Positions 9,504-21,400 of a DNA stretch of 64,000 nt are shown piece by piece. The position numbers and the translations under genes are program-made. Source of the DNA: Naematelia aurantialba (lineage: Eukaryota; Basidiomycota; Tremellomycetes; Tremellales; Naemateliaceae); assembly GCA_021527695.1 (NCBI GenBank), contig JAKFAO010000004.1:971001-1035000 (forward strand), in the 5' to 3' direction. Under the pieces are notes generated by a model, which had not been told where the DNA came from, searched no databases, and saw nothing but the letters and a program-made list of their open reading frames with translations. Positions within the stretch are counted from its first letter, which is position 1, and every line of letters begins with the position of its first letter.

Positions 9504-11827
9504 TTACCCCGCACCGAGCGCCCGTGGTGTCGACCCTGCCTCGGCGTCTGTCTCTCCTTCGAGACCCGCCGCCGTCTCTTGCACTGGCTCGGGATCTCGC
9601 CCTCGTCCTGCTTCTGCTCGTTCGAGTTCGGGTTCGGGTTCGGGTTTGGGTTCTGGATCGGGATCGGGATCCGGTTCGGGCGGGACAATCTCCTGTGCGA
9701 GCTTCGACTTGCGCGGCTTTGCCTTTGGGGCCTTTGCCTTTGGTTTCGGAATGGCCGGCAGAGGGAGCGGCACGGGCGCGACGATAGGCACCGCGATGCT
9801 GCCTGCGTTGCTCTCCTCGCCGTCGCCGATCTCAGAGGCGTCGTCCTCTGGCCGCTCGGCTTCCGGCGCTTGGGCGGGGGGCATGCTCAGCCGCTCAGAG
9901 GGGGTTGCAGCGGCTGATTTGCGTGATTTGGCGAGATCGCGCGCTTCCTTCTCGGCCTGTAGGATGCGCCCGAGCTCCGAGGGTGGGCCTGGTGGTATCA
10001 GCGTCTGGTATTGTCGACACACACAAGGCAAGACGGAGGAAAGTGGCGAAGGCGGGTGAGTACCCGGGCCACGCGGATGAGAGAGAAGAGAGCCAAGAGG
10101 ATAACAGGAAACCGGTTGGCTGGGAAGGGGGAAGGGACGAGATATAGGGGATGAGGCAGAAGAGGAGAAGCATGAGACACAGGGAAAGGACGATCTTGGC
10201 TGGCTATGGGCCGGCAACGAGCTCGCCGATGATGGCTGCGGCGCTTCCGACGTAAACATACCCATGTGCCAGGTCTTGACTCTGAGTCGTCCACCACCGA
10301 CGCCGACGATGGCGCGTTCCTGCAATTTCCAGTTGCGGGCTTTCTCTTTCCTCGGAAACGGGCCGGAGTCTCCTCCGTTGTCTTGGAAGAAGAACGCGGT
10401 GACCTGATGGAAGAGACATCAGCTGGGAGACCGGGCGTGTGTTGGAGACGAGCATGAGGAAGCAGGGGACTCAGAGACAAGGAAGGAGGACGGGAAGAAA
10501 GAAGGAGGGAGGACAGGAAGGAGGACAGGAAGAAAGAAGGAGGGGGGGGAGAGAGGAAGAAAGGCGAAAGGGAGAAGGGAGGAGGGAGGAGGGAGAAGGG
10601 AGAAGGGAGAAGGGAGGAGGGAGGAGGGAGGAGGGAGGAGGGAGAAGGGAGAAGGGAGGAGGGAGGAGGGAGAAGGGAGGAGGGAGAAGGGAGGAGGGAG
10701 GAAGGAGAAGCCGACCTTTGGGAAATTGCCAAGCGTCACCTTGGGCGCGACGATGGGCTTGCGATAGACGGGAAAGTCGAGAGTCGATGGATCTGCAACG
10801 ACGAACGGTGCGGCCATGTCGGCCGGGGCCAGCGCTGGTTCAGGCGTGCCTTCCCTACTGAGCGGGTATGATCCAGGCGGCGTAGAGTAGCCTATGCTGC
10901 CGTCTGCTCGGAACGTGCCGCCCTCTTTCCATGGGATCGCCATTCCCCTGCACCGTCAGCTGCTGCCATATGCCACTGACTATCTTGTACCCTGGGGCGG
11001 ATGTGACACTGCGGACATGAGATGGGGGGAGGGACCACGAGGTCTAGCGTGATGGGATCGAATGGGACGTGTTGAGAGACATGGAATCGCGAGACGCACT
11101 TCTTAAGACCCTTTCTCCAGGCCTTTCCAGGACCGACGGCACCTTCTCCCGAGCGCTTCTTGCTTTTCTTTTGGGGCGTGGGCTCCCCGCTTCCCTCTGG
11201 AGTCCAGCCCGAGAGCCGCGGCGGCGGACCATGGTGCGAGGCCGCCGCCGTGCCGGGCTGCAACCAGTCGTACGTCTTTCGATGCTGCGCTGGCACCGAG
11301 CTCTCCGACTTGGACTTTTTGGACGGCGGTGCCGCCGCTCCGTCCCCATCTCCGTCCCCGTCAGCCTCAGCCTCAGCCTCAGCCTCGGCTTCGGCGTCGT
11401 CTTCATCCGACGACGAGGACGAGTAGGACGCCTTGGCGAGCGCGGCGTGCTTCATGCCGAATTTGAGGGTGATGGGCGGCGGGGGCGACAGTGACGACCG
11501 ATCAGAGGGCGGGACTAGCGCAGCGCCAGGCCCAGAGGAAGGATTCACCAGGTGCGTCAGATTCGGTCGCAGCTGTGGTGGGTGTTAGCAACACACAATC
11601 GAAGAACCGTGAGGCGAGCCAAGTGGAGGAAAGCGAGAGACGCGAGAGACGCGAGAGAAGAGGAGAGCCGAGCTCACAGTGATCCGCAGTGGATGGCTCT
11701 CAGACTTGGATGAACTAGGCGGCTTGCTGGGCCCCGCTACATGGGCCGAATCAGGCAAAGTAGACGTTGCTGGCAGGAGGGGAGAATCGCCCTCGGAGTC
11801 TGAATAGTCGTGAGTCCCAGGCGGCAT
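9504..11827 (-). CDS. Unrecognised Ser/acid-rich protein, probably nuclear
   Basis: The gene runs right to left with at least five exons. Exon 1 is 11827-11678 and exon 2 starts at 11572. Later exons cover about 10943-10710, 10405-10200 and 10000-9504. Visible features in order are: LRITLRPNLTHL, an Asp/Ser patch followed by Glu-Ala and Asp-Gly repeats, basic stretches that could be nuclear localisation signals (KKSKKR), a C-P-Q-C pair in ISCPQCHIRPR, a conserved-looking block (MAIPWKEGGTFRADG, then DNGGDSGPFPRKEKA and GVGGGRLRVKTWHMG), and a Pro/acidic tail of Asp-Pro and Glu-Pro repeats. The junction between exon 2 and the MAIPWK exon does not keep frame with a strong splice pair, so the model is uncertain there. 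I do not recognise the family; a chromatin or transcription role is only a guess. Confidence 0.55.
10490..10710 (+). repeat. GGGAGGA/GAGAAGG low-complexity array in an intron
   Basis: A near-continuous purine tract built from GGGAGGA and GAGAAGG units lies between the exons ending near 10711 and starting near 10405 of the minus-strand gene. On the sense strand it is a long polypyrimidine tract. Confidence 0.85.
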
Positions 11828-12349
11828 GACAAGAAAGAACCAAGAAAGGACGGGACTGGGGGGAGTTATGGCATGCACCGGGGAGGGGAAGAACAGGAGC
11901 CGAGCACAAGAGGCGACAGGCGACAGGCGACAGGCCGAAGGGGTAAAAGAGGCAAAATGCTGTTTTCTGAGAATCGAGATGCAAAAATCGCAGCCAGACC
12001 CCAAAGGCTCTGGAGCTTTTTGACCGGTGGTTTGTCCGTTTGTTCTCTGTAGCTATACACTTGGCCATGTCGTTATGAGCATCCTTACATGCCAGCATGT
12101 GTATGCTACTTTGACGCTCTGCCATCATATGCATCACCACGCAGAGGCGCAATCCTGAAACCGCAGTCCTACCACACATGACCATCCGCCTCCAACCATT
12201 CAACCTGCTTCGCATCCAACTTCTGAGCAGCCTGCACTGCACTTCTGACAGCCACCGCGCTTTGCAGAATATCGCACATCCAAGTAGCACACTGCCACAG
12301 GGATAGCTTCACTAATACATGACCTCGTTTGTGGCACAAGATCAGGAGA
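11828..12349. other. Intergenic, upstream of the acid-rich gene
   Basis: About 520 bp between the WW-protein stop and the next gene start on the same strand. It contains a small GGCGACA direct repeat near 11910-11935. No gene is seen. Confidence 0.5.
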
Positions 12350-13888
12350 TCACCACCTGCCGCCGCCGCCGCCGCCGCCGCCTGGTCCACCAAATCCACC
12401 ACCACCACCACCAAATCCACCACCACCACCAAACCCACCACCACCACCGCCAAATCCACCTCCTCCGAACCCTCCGCCACCGTGATGCCCGCCACCATGA
12501 TGTCCGCCCATCCCTCCCATCATGCCGCCTGGACCGCCGAACCCGCCACCGCCACCTCCGAACATGCCTCCTCCGCCTCCGCCCATGAACGGTGGTGCGC
12601 CCATGTTGTGCCCAAAGCGTCCGCTGTTGCCCGAGTGCTACGCGACACATGTCAGCGGTGTCTCGCTGCGGTGGGACAGGTCGCGTGGGACTCACCTTGC
12701 CCAGGAGCTCGCCTAGGAGTAGCCCGCCAATGCCGCCAGCGGCGAGGCCGCCGAGGGCACCGAACTTGGAGCTCGACTGTTGTTGCTGGGGTTGTTGCTA
12801 CGTGACATTGGTCAGCCTTGCTGACAACATTCAAGGAAAGAACCAGTAAGGGGAAACAAGGAAGAAGGAGGAAAACGGGGGATGCCAAGCGGTTAGGAAG
12901 GAAGGAAAGAAGGAAGGAAGGAAGGAAGGAAGGAAGGAAGGAAGGAAGGAAGGAAGGAAGGAAGGAAGGAAGGAAGGAAGGAAGGAAGAAAGGAAGGAAG
13001 GAAGGAAGGAGAGAACAGGCAATGACCAGAGAGCAGGAAGAAACGAAAGGGCAGGGCAAACACTTGGGATGCGACGAAACAGGTGCCAATGCACTCACGT
13101 ATCCGTACTGCTGGTTGCCGTACTGCTGCTGCTGGTACCCGTACTGCTGTTGGTTCGCATACTGGTTACTGCCACCCCCCATCACCGAACCGATCATTGA
13201 GCCCAGCCCTTTCTCGCTATCTTGCCCCTGCCCCTGCCCCTGGTAGCCGACCTGGTTCTGGTTCTGGTTCGGGTCTCCAGTGGCACCGGCACCGGCAGGC
13301 GGGTGGTACACGGGGGTATCGGTGCTCTGGGCATTCATGTACAGCGCGGCCTCGCCGCCTCCCGCGCCGCCGCCCTGCACATGCTGGGCCGTCTGGAGTG
13401 CATGCGCCTGCTCGGGGTGGATCTGCCCCTCGGGGAAGCCGGGGCGCGTCCAGGTCGTGGTCGGCGGCTCAGTCGTGGGGTTGACGTAGAAGAACGTCTT
13501 GTATTGCGGGTCGTATTCCCGGATCCTGTGGCGGTCAGCTCGTCCGGCGGTGCCAGAGGTGCTCCCTCCCCCTCTCCCCTCCCGGAAACCGCCAGCGCCG
13601 TTCTATCCGTAACCCAGCTGGGCAATTCGAAACAGATTGGCCCTCCGTCCCAATCTCATCTGGTATTCGGGTTCCACTTTACAGAAATCCATACACTACA
13701 GAACCCCATCCACTACAGAGCCCCATCCACCACGAAACCATCCGCTTCGGGCACACACCAAAGGGTACGACACGGACCACATGGACGCCGACACGTGCAC
13801 ACACAGAGATAAAACAAAGAGGCAACACAAAATGCACGTACCACGGAGGGGGCAGGTCGTCCTGCGGCTGGGGAGAGGGAGAAGCCAT
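12350..13888 (-). CDS. WW-domain protein with Gln-rich middle and Gly-rich tail (Wwm1-like)
   Basis: Predicted exons are 13888-13842, 13525-13099, 12797-12696 and 12637-12350, giving 287 aa with phases in agreement. The N-terminus forms a WW domain across the first intron: LPPPW, then IREYDPQYKTFFYVNP and TTTW, with both signature Trp residues and the central aromatic cluster. A Gln/Tyr/Gly-rich segment follows, then a Gly/Leu hydrophobic patch (GLAAGGIGGLLLGELLGK) and a Gly-rich tail. This architecture resembles yeast Wwm1, a WW protein reported to interact with the metacaspase Mca1. WW domains bind proline-rich ligands. The 316-nt first intron is unusually long, and the second contains a GGAA microsatellite. 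The orthology to Wwm1 is inferred from layout only. Confidence 0.82.
12896..13012 (+). repeat. (GGAA)n microsatellite in the WW-protein intron
   Basis: About 28 tandem GGAA units with few interruptions lie inside the intron between 12798 and 13098. On the sense strand this reads TTCC and forms a long polypyrimidine tract. Confidence 0.95.
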
Positions 13889-14205
13889 CCTGCGCTGTTA
13901 TGGTCGATGCACAGACTTGCAGCTCGAGTCGACGAGGCATCTGTCGGTTCGACCGGACTTTTGCTCAACTTGGGGGCGCTAAGTGCGCGCGTCATTCGCT
14001 TTCGGGTGGCGAAAATAGGGTTACCGAGAACTGCGGCGCAGCCCCACCGCAACAGCAACCATCTTGGATAGCAAGCTGCAACTTGGAGATGAGCAGCACT
14101 TCTCTGATTATTATCGTCGAGGCCAACATGCATGCCATATATGCCATGTGGGGCTGGAGCACGCCACGTCCCGGCCCAAAACGTCAATCTACCTGTCTAC
14201 TATAA
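13889..14205. other. Promoter region of the WW-protein gene
   Basis: 317 bp between the receptor stop codon and the WW-protein start, both on the minus strand. No other feature is recognised. Confidence 0.4.
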
Positions 14206-16440
14206 TTATATGAACTGCTCTGGCAATTTCCGCCGCACTCTTCTGCGAACCATGTACTCTGCGAATCCCTACGAAGCCATCAGCACGTGCCGGCTGTGTT
14301 GTTATTGACAACTTGGATTGCAGGCATGACAACGCTCCAGGGGGGGTGGAGGGGTGTCTGCCACTTGCAACTTGGCAGACGAGGGGAAGGGGCCGTGGGG
14401 AAACGTCCTAACTCACATAGACTAAACCGTCTATCAGTCCGACCGAGAGCACCATCCACGACGAGAGCAGCGCCAGCAGTTTCGACGGTTGGTGATTGAC
14501 CATAGCGTATACGAGGCGGACTAGGGATATTGAGAAAACCACGAGGTACTAGCACGGCGTCAGCATCGAACCACGAGACAACGTGATTGCCGTCGCCGTC
14601 GACATCGACACCAGGATCGACACCAGATCGACACCAGGATCGACACCAGATCGACACCAGCACCGATCAAGACAACAGCCTCATCACAATGGCAGCGCTG
14701 ATGCCGCCTTATCTCCTCCTTGGTGACTGTCACAGTGCGCAGTGTAGTGGAGCTGGGGATGGTGGGTTCTGTGCAAGGACAAGGGCAACGGCACTGGACT
14801 CACAGCAAGGGGAAAGTAGAGCATGAGCAGCGAAGCCTGGCGATTAAAGTACGCCGTTGCTGAGATCTGCATCCCACCCGTCCCGTTCCCATTGGTCACC
14901 GAGCCCCGGGGATCTCTGGGGTCCACCTGATTTTCCTGGAAGAACTCCTTCAACGTCTGCCCTGACGGCCGTCTTGCCCGCCGCCCTGGTTGCCCTGCCG
15001 CAGCTTCCTCGTCCCCCTTTCCATCCTCGCCGCCCTCGTCGTCCGTGCCGAGATCGAGCTTGTCACCGCCCTCGTCGACCACGCCGAGATCCAGCTTGTT
15101 GCCGTCAGCGAGACGTGCGACACCGACGCTGTCCTCTGAGAACACGGGGCTCAGAGCCGGTGTCGGCGGTAATTTGTGGTGTTCTGCTGGAGCGGAAGCG
15201 CACGTGTAGACCGGCTCGGGCGGGGCGAGGGTTTCGTCTTCCGACGGTTGGAGGGACCCCGCAGTCTCGCCTACTGCTGTCGAGCCCGACGCCTCCCTCT
15301 GCAGCCCCTTGACGAATGGGTCCGCGTGCTCGTCGACTGGCGTGGAACCGTCGTCCGTTTTCGCCTTGTGCTCCCCAATGGAAGACGCGATCGGGTACGG
15401 GACAAACGACTGCTGGGTTTGCGTAGGAGACCAGATATTCCGCCGTCCACCGATCTGCACGAATTCCAATTGCTCCCATGGAGCCGTATCCGCTCCGCTG
15501 CCCGCTGCACCTCCGTTGGCTCCGGGGACAGAAGTGCGCTGGAGCCAGTGGAATGGCTTCATCCGGGTGCGCCCGGCACGGGGCTCGTCGCTGCCGCCTC
15601 TTGTGCCCGATACGAACTGGCTCGAGAGCTGCAGCGTGTCGGGTCGGCGGAGGAAGGAGAACAGGCGCGAGTAGAGCCCGACAACGATGAGGAAGACGGA
15701 CGCCCGCGGAATGAACTGCATCAGGTCTCGCGCGTCGAGGGCCGAGCTGTTGACGATATGCGAGCCATAGTAGCATATAGCGTTGCTGGGCTTCCATCCC
15801 ACTGTCGCCCACCATAACCCCGAATGAGTAAACGAGATTGCCCAGATGGTTGGTGCGCAGAGCCACGAGTAGCGTTCGAGGAGTGTGGTGGTGCGAGAGA
15901 GCGGGTATTTCTGAGTATCACATCGTCAGCTGCTGCTGTGTCGAACTCGGGAACCTTCTGCAGCAGAACGAGGGGAGCGTGGGGACAAAGTAGGCAGACG
16001 TACAAGGAGGAGAAAGGTCGCGATGGCTATGGATAGCGTCCAGAGATGTTGCGAGAATAGGATGGCGGTGAATAAGAATCCCATGGCATTCTGTCCCGTC
16101 TCGTTAGCTCTACCCCACTGCCGCATAGACTGGGACGCAGACGACTCACACATGCGCGCCCCTTAGTCAGAGGATGGTTGACCAGGTAGCTGACTTCCTG
16201 GGGGAAAGCGAAGAGGCTATTGAAGGACGTGAAATCAGCACGGCGGTCCTTTGCGGAGTCAGAGGGAGGGGAGGCTCACCCTACGAGCAGGTCACTTATG
16301 ACCATGCCCAACAACAAGCGTACACGGAGTTTGCCCCTGCCTTGGCGGCTGAGCGAGACTAGCAGGTACACGGACGCCAGCAGCGTGAGCGCCGATATGA
16401 TCGCGCCCCCGACGACATTGATGTAGGACCATGCTGTCAT
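14206..16440 (-). CDS. Git3/Gpr1-family G-protein-coupled receptor (Gpr4-like)
   Basis: Predicted exons are 16440-16280, 16216-16150, 16090-16004, 15910-14804, 14548-14417 and 14268-14206, giving 538 aa with all phases consistent. Seven membrane segments are visible: SALTLLASVYLLVSL, LLLGMVISDLLVGLFAF, GFLFTAILFSQHLWTLSIA, WLCAPTIWAISFTHSGLWW, FIPRASVFLIVVGLYSRLF, then after a loop of about 250 residues LLMLYFPLAYLVVFSISL and LLSSWMVLSVGLIDGLVY. The long third cytoplasmic loop, the QASLLMLYFPLAYLV block and the basic tail GFAEYMVRRRVRRK match the Git3/Gpr1 family. These are plasma-membrane receptors acting through a Gpa2-type G-alpha on cAMP signalling; in Cryptococcus the family member Gpr4 senses amino acids. 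The ligand here cannot be told from sequence. Confidence 0.9.
14595..14670 (+). repeat. GATCGACACCA direct repeats in a receptor intron
   Basis: A unit reading GATCGACACCA, with or without an added G, recurs about five times in the 255-nt intron between the fourth and fifth coding exons. It is otherwise unremarkable. Confidence 0.7.
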
Positions 16441-17791
16441 GGCCTGGTCGTATGTCCGTCCCAGCTACGCAGCTGAGGACTGGGAGCAGCAAGCTCTGGT
16501 CGGCGACAGCCTGTGGAGTCGAGATCCCCGACTGGGACAGTCGCGTGAAGATTAATGCCGATAGCGACGGCGGCACGGCGTCTGCCGGATAGTTCGACCC
16601 CGTTCACGCTTCGACGAGCCAGCGTCGAATGCGTTTGAGCGAGACCAAGCTGATTCTGAACCGAAGATCCTCGACGGCGGGCCGTTCGGCCTAAATCGCA
16701 ATGAAGGCGATCGCCCCCCAATGATAAGAACGACCACGACGATCTGCAGTCTATTCCAAGCTGACAAACACCACGGCGACGAGCCAAGCTGCGTGGTAAT
16801 GAGGGATCAAACACTCTCTATGCTTTGGATGTCGAAGAGGATATCGGTAGGACGTCTACAATTTGGTGGACGACAGGCTGCCTGCTTGACCCGGCGTTTA
16901 CGCAATAACGTTCGTCGCTTTGGCGGTGGATCCCGGAGCAGCAGAGCAGAGGGGCCAAGGGGTTTTGAAATCTTGGACAGCGCCGCACTCCTGTGAAAGA
17001 CAAGGGCGTGACCGAGTGATATAGCTGGATGAGCGCGCACGAGACGAGAGTGCGCGCAGGAGGTACAGAGCAGACAGAGCAGTCAGAGCAGAGCAAACGA
17101 CTCTTTCCGCCGTCCAGTTTTCAAGCATACACATCCACCGCACATACTACCGGGTCCTCCTCAATTGTCCCACCAAGCGAAGCTGTGGGCAAAGACAGGC
17201 TCGAAGAGGGCTTGGTCTTTTGGCGCTGTTTTTTTTTCGCAGGCTGGCAATTCGCCGTAACCGGGATCGGCAATGCGACTCCCCTTCCTTTCGCGTGCCT
17301 GTTTTGGGCGGGGGGGGGCGGCGCGGGGGGGCGAAGCAAGAGAGGGAAGGATTCCGGTGACGACGACAGACCGCGGAAGTGATTTGTTCCCACTAGTGCC
17401 TGAGCCTGCGTTTAAAACTCAGATCGAAGGGAGAACAGGGCAGTAACCCAACCAAGGGGGAGGAGAGGAAGACGCCAGGGGCCAGACCCTTCTAAAACGC
17501 CCAGCCTCCTCTTGTCGACGCGCGTTTTTTTGCACCAAGTTTCCATGTCTCACCACATGGACACTCCATCCCCGGCTGTTAGCCATGCAAAGCCAAACAG
17601 TGTGGCGGTTTGGCGTGCAGCGTGCGTACATGATGACGGATGGCACGCCGACGCGTCGGAGGTCTTGCCGGTGGTTGGAAAGTCGCGAGTTGGTGATCGA
17701 TCATGTTGACCATTGCCGCACAATCTCGTTGCCGGCCTTTGGCATGTGCCTGTCCTTTGAGAGAGGTGCTCAGCGATCATCATTTCATGCA
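16441..17791. other. Long upstream region of the receptor gene
   Basis: About 1.35 kb without a supported gene, lying between the receptor start and the CNS1 stop. It is by far the longest candidate promoter in the window, which fits a regulated receptor gene. It contains a short G-run block near 17310-17335. No open frame here shows family features. Confidence 0.5.
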
Positions 17792-19446
17792 TTACTGCCC
17801 TGCATCCCTCTTGCGTTTAAAGTCCTCGACCCACCCCTTCTCCTTGGCGCCCTTGACGAGCACCACAAAGCTCAACAAACCGTCCCGCAAGACCACGCCA
17901 TCCTTCTCCTTGCCTTGCTCTTGTTTGGCTGCCTTTTCCAGGACCTCGCGCAACGTGAGTTCTCTCCCGACTTTGAGCAACCTGCGCGCCCGAGTCTCGA
18001 CATACACAACCAGCTTGGACGGCGTGTACTCTCGGGCCGTGTCCCACGCTGGAGGTTCGGCAAAGACCACGTCGAGCTGATCCCCAAACGACGTGTCTTC
18101 GTGAAAGTGCGTGATGAGGTCCGACTGGCCGTATTGTGGGTACAGAAGGAAGACTGGAAAAACGAGAGGGGTGTGCGCTGGCGGAGGGACCCATTTCTGG
18201 ACCGAGTCTGCAGTGTACAGCGGTGGGTCGGGCGGCAAAGCCTCAGGGTCGAAATGCAGAGGATGCGGATTATCAGGCGGTGATCCAGTTTTGACCGTTA
18301 CCAACCCTCTCGCCTGCTCGTTCAGTCAGGACCTCGCATTCCCACTTACGTCCACTGCCCGTTGCAACGCGAGCGTCCCATAAGTCTCTCTGCGTTCTCG
18401 CTCTTTCCTCTCGGCTTCTCTCCGCTCTCCGCGCTCGACCTCAGCTCCCAGCTTGTCCCACACCACCTTATCCTGCGCCCCGTCAAGCTCCTTGCCCCTA
18501 GCCACGACGTCCCTCGCCTCCTCCCATCGCTCCAGTGCGACGAGACTCTGCGCCGCTCGATACACCGCCTTGACTGGGGGAGATTCGGCATCTTTGGTGC
18601 ACAGGGCAATGATGACGCCTGTGTCCTTGAGAACAGCGCCGTAATTCTTGAGCGCCAAATTGCACGCCGCTCGGTTATTGAGCAGCGATATCCGCACTGC
18701 CTGATCTGATGGCCCAGCCCCGAGACCGTCAGTGTATGCTTTGACGGCGTCTTTGTAGGACTTTTGCGCGTAAAGCTCGTTGCCGTGGTTCTTGAAGTTG
18801 AGAGCGACCTCTGAGAGTGTTAGTAGGTCTGGGTGGCCGGTTTCTTGTCTTCCTTCCTTCCATCTTCCTTCCTTCCTTCCTTCCTTCCTTCCTTCCTTCC
18901 TTCCTTCCTTCCTTCCTTCCTTCCTTCCATCTTCCTTCCTTCTTCTTCCTTCGACCTCCTCCTTTTTTGCCCTCTTCTTCCTCGTCTCCCTCTTCCCCTC
19001 TTCCCCTCTTCCCATCTTCCCCTCTTCCCCTCTTCCCCTCTTCCCCTCTTTCTCTGTTTCTCTCTTCTCTCTTCCTCTCTTCCTCCCTCGCACATCCAAC
19101 CCCCAATCCGCAAATCCTATGACTCTTCTCTGCTCCACTGCACCTCATACGATGCCCCTACCTTCCCAGCCCTCGCGCCGACACCTCACCCCCCCCCCTT
19201 TTCCTCGATCGCCTGTTGCGATACCCTCGCCAATCTGAACTCACCGTCACCCTCTCCATCAAATACCAGCGTCCTTAGTGCCTCGAGTACTTCGTTTTCC
19301 TCTGTCCCATCAGGAGTCTCCCGCATGAACAGCGGCGTCGAGTCGAGCATCTTCTGAAAATCATCGTATGTCACCTCCTTCTTCTGAGGCCGGGATGGAC
19401 CGGCCGGCATCGATGCCAGCAGCTTGTCAAGGGCATCTTCAGACAT
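17792..19446 (-). CDS. CNS1: Hsp70/Hsp90 co-chaperone Cns1 (TTC4 family)
   Basis: Predicted exons are 19446-19245, 18810-18350 and 18313-17792, giving 394 aa; yeast Cns1 is 385 aa. The N-terminal segment contains DDFQKMLDSTPLFM, typical of the family. The TPR domain starts ALNFKNHGNELYAQKSYKDA and contains LLNNRAACNLALKNYG, with the Lys, Asn, Asn and Lys/Arg positions used to clamp the EEVD tail of Hsp70/Hsp90. The C-terminal wheel domain includes VPPPAHTPLVFPVFLLYP and DTSFGDQLDVVFAEPPAWD. Cns1 is an essential cytosolic co-chaperone linked to translation factor folding. Intron 1 is 434 nt and holds a TTCC microsatellite, while intron 2 is only 36 nt. The gene is divergent from the NIF3-like gene. 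Confidence 0.93.
18847..19085 (+). repeat. (TTCC)n microsatellite and adjoining TCTTCCCC tract in CNS1 intron 1
   Basis: About 20 TTCC units (18850-18950) are followed by CTTCCCCT-type units to about 19085. The whole tract is pyrimidine on the plus strand, hence purine on the CNS1 sense strand. Confidence 0.9.
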
Positions 19447-19655
19447 GCTGTACAGTACTTCCTGTCCTGATGTCCCTATCGCGCGACGATCTTTGCGGCG
19501 AACAACCGTCTGGGCGACTGCTAGTACTCGTCAGAACAGAAGAGCAAAATGGTCAAAATTCCATATCTTCGCCTCCACTCGAGTTGAGATATGGAGCCCC
19601 GCGATTGAGCCCAGAGAATAGAGCAGCACAAAGCCGCTTTGACAGACGTACCAAT
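19447..19655. promoter_or_regulatory. Shared divergent promoter, CNS1 / NIF3-like
   Basis: Only 209 bp separates the two start codons, so promoter elements must be shared or interleaved. No specific element can be named. Confidence 0.5.
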
Positions 19656-21400
19656 ATGTCCGACTTGCAAGCCTTTAACGCGAAGATTTACTCCGAGATG
19701 TTCAGACTGACAGGTTTTCACCTTGCGCAGGTATCCCCTATTCAGTATGTCAAGCGAGTATGGGAGCGAATGGCGCCTCTGCAGCTTGCCGACCATAGCT
19801 GGGACAATGTAGGTCTGCACCAACATGGCCATGATGAGGGAGAGGTGGTAGATGCTGATGCTAGGGTGATTTGTCTCGCCTTGTCACGTGCAGGTCGGAG
19901 TGATGATAGGTGGGCTTTTATCTGATCTTTTGGAACCAGGCCAGGAAGTTTGAGCTCACGAGCACATAGAAGCACCATATCCTGTTCCGGGTAGGAAACG
20001 CATCCTCTTGACAATCGAGTATGGGCCTGCGCTGTTGTCAACATGGGCCTACGCTGATGAGCAGCTTGACTGCGGCTGTATGTGACGAGGCCCTGAGCAT
20101 GCCAGACTGTAGTGTTATCGTCTCTTATCATCCTCCCGTGAGCCCAATCGATCAAATTTCCAGAGTTCGACGTGCGCTTCGTCGCTGACATGGATGTTGA
20201 TAGATATTCCGTGCACTCAAGTATGTTACTCGGTCACATATGCATGCCAAGCGCCTCAACTTCAGTGCGCTGATATACCCTCAAGGAGCATGACCATGGC
20301 CAATCCTATACAAGCCTCACTGCTTCGTCTGGCCGCAAGAGGGATAAGCGTCTTCTCTCCTCACACGTCTCTCGATGCCACTCCAAATGGTATCAATACG
20401 TGGTATGTCTATACCAGAAGTCCAACTTCTTTCTTTCTTTCCCTTCTCTCCCGTTCTTCTCGCTCCTGCCAGTCTGTCCCTCTTAACCTCACTGCTTTTA
20501 CCTCCATCCCCATCCCTATGCCCTCTCGTTGTGTGAAGATAGCAGCGACTGACCTACGACTCACAGGCTTGTCGCTCCCTTTGCACCACTAGCCAGCTGC
20601 TCAAAACCCCTTGTGCCCTCCGATCCACTGCCCGGCTTCGAAGACGCTGGGTCAGGAAAACTCGTCACACTGAAACAACGGCTGTCTGTTTCCCAAATCG
20701 TAAATATGGTGAAAGATCACCTCGGTCTTCAATACGGTAACTAATGTCCTTCCCTGCGTTGCTCATTGGCTCACCATACGCGCCGATAGTCCAGCTCGCA
20801 TGTCCAGAGCCTGAGGCAAGTATCGAGTCTATCGCCGTTTGCGCAGGTTCAGGTGGGTCAGATTCCGTTTGTCTTCGTCGCTGGCATCTTCACCTAATAT
20901 CTTCTTCATCTGCTGATCATATGTACCCCAACCCTGCCCATCCCTGTCCGGTGTCTGTGGATGACTGTCGTTGTCGGGTCGGTCTGTGGCTGTGCCACGA
21001 CAAGAATACTGATGTTCCACAGGCGGAGCCATGTTCAAAGACGTCAAGGCTGATCTGCTCTTCACCGGAGAAATGTCGCACGTATGTCGTGGAAGCTAGC
21101 CTCCTGCGTTTCCAAGCCGCTGACGTTTCCATTGGCTCCTCTCCTCTCGCCCTCGCCTCTTCATTGTATTGTTTGTTCTGGTATTGCCACACTTACCGTT
21201 CAAAGCACGAGGTCCTAGCGGCAGTGGCTCGTAACCAAGCAGTCATCTTGTGCAACCACACCAACACGGAACGGCCGTACCTCCGGGCAGTCCTGCAGCC
21301 CTGGCTGGAGACTGAGCTGAACGGCGATCCGGAGAACGGAGAGACCGGGTGGAGTGTATCGGTCAGTCAGGCGGATGCGGATCCTCTGCGTGTTGTATAA
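19656..21400 (+). CDS. NIF3: NIF3-like metal-binding protein
   Basis: Ten coding exons are predicted: 19656-19808, 19894-19909, 19970-20018, 20065-20137, 20204-20220, 20286-20402, 20567-20736, 20790-20852, 21023-21081 and 21206-21400. They encode 303 aa. Family blocks are WERMAPLQLADHSWDNVGV, SVIVSYHPPIF, FSPHTSLDATPNGINTWL, DLLFTGEMSHHEVLAAV and ILCNHTNTERPYL. The conserved His, Asp and Glu residues in these blocks are the ligands of the two-metal centre in the NIF3/YbgI family. The molecular function of the family remains poorly defined despite wide conservation; yeast Nif3 is mitochondrial. Exons 2 and 5 are only 16 and 17 nt. The first 30 or so residues are less certain, since an internal Met could also serve. 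Confidence 0.92.

Noticed and set aside
12831..13094. Phe-Leu-Pro-Ser repeat ORF
   Set aside because: Spurious frame over the GGAA microsatellite within an intron.
17029..17382. Candidate ORF upstream of the receptor gene
   Set aside because: No family features, G-run composition and no supporting exon neighbours.
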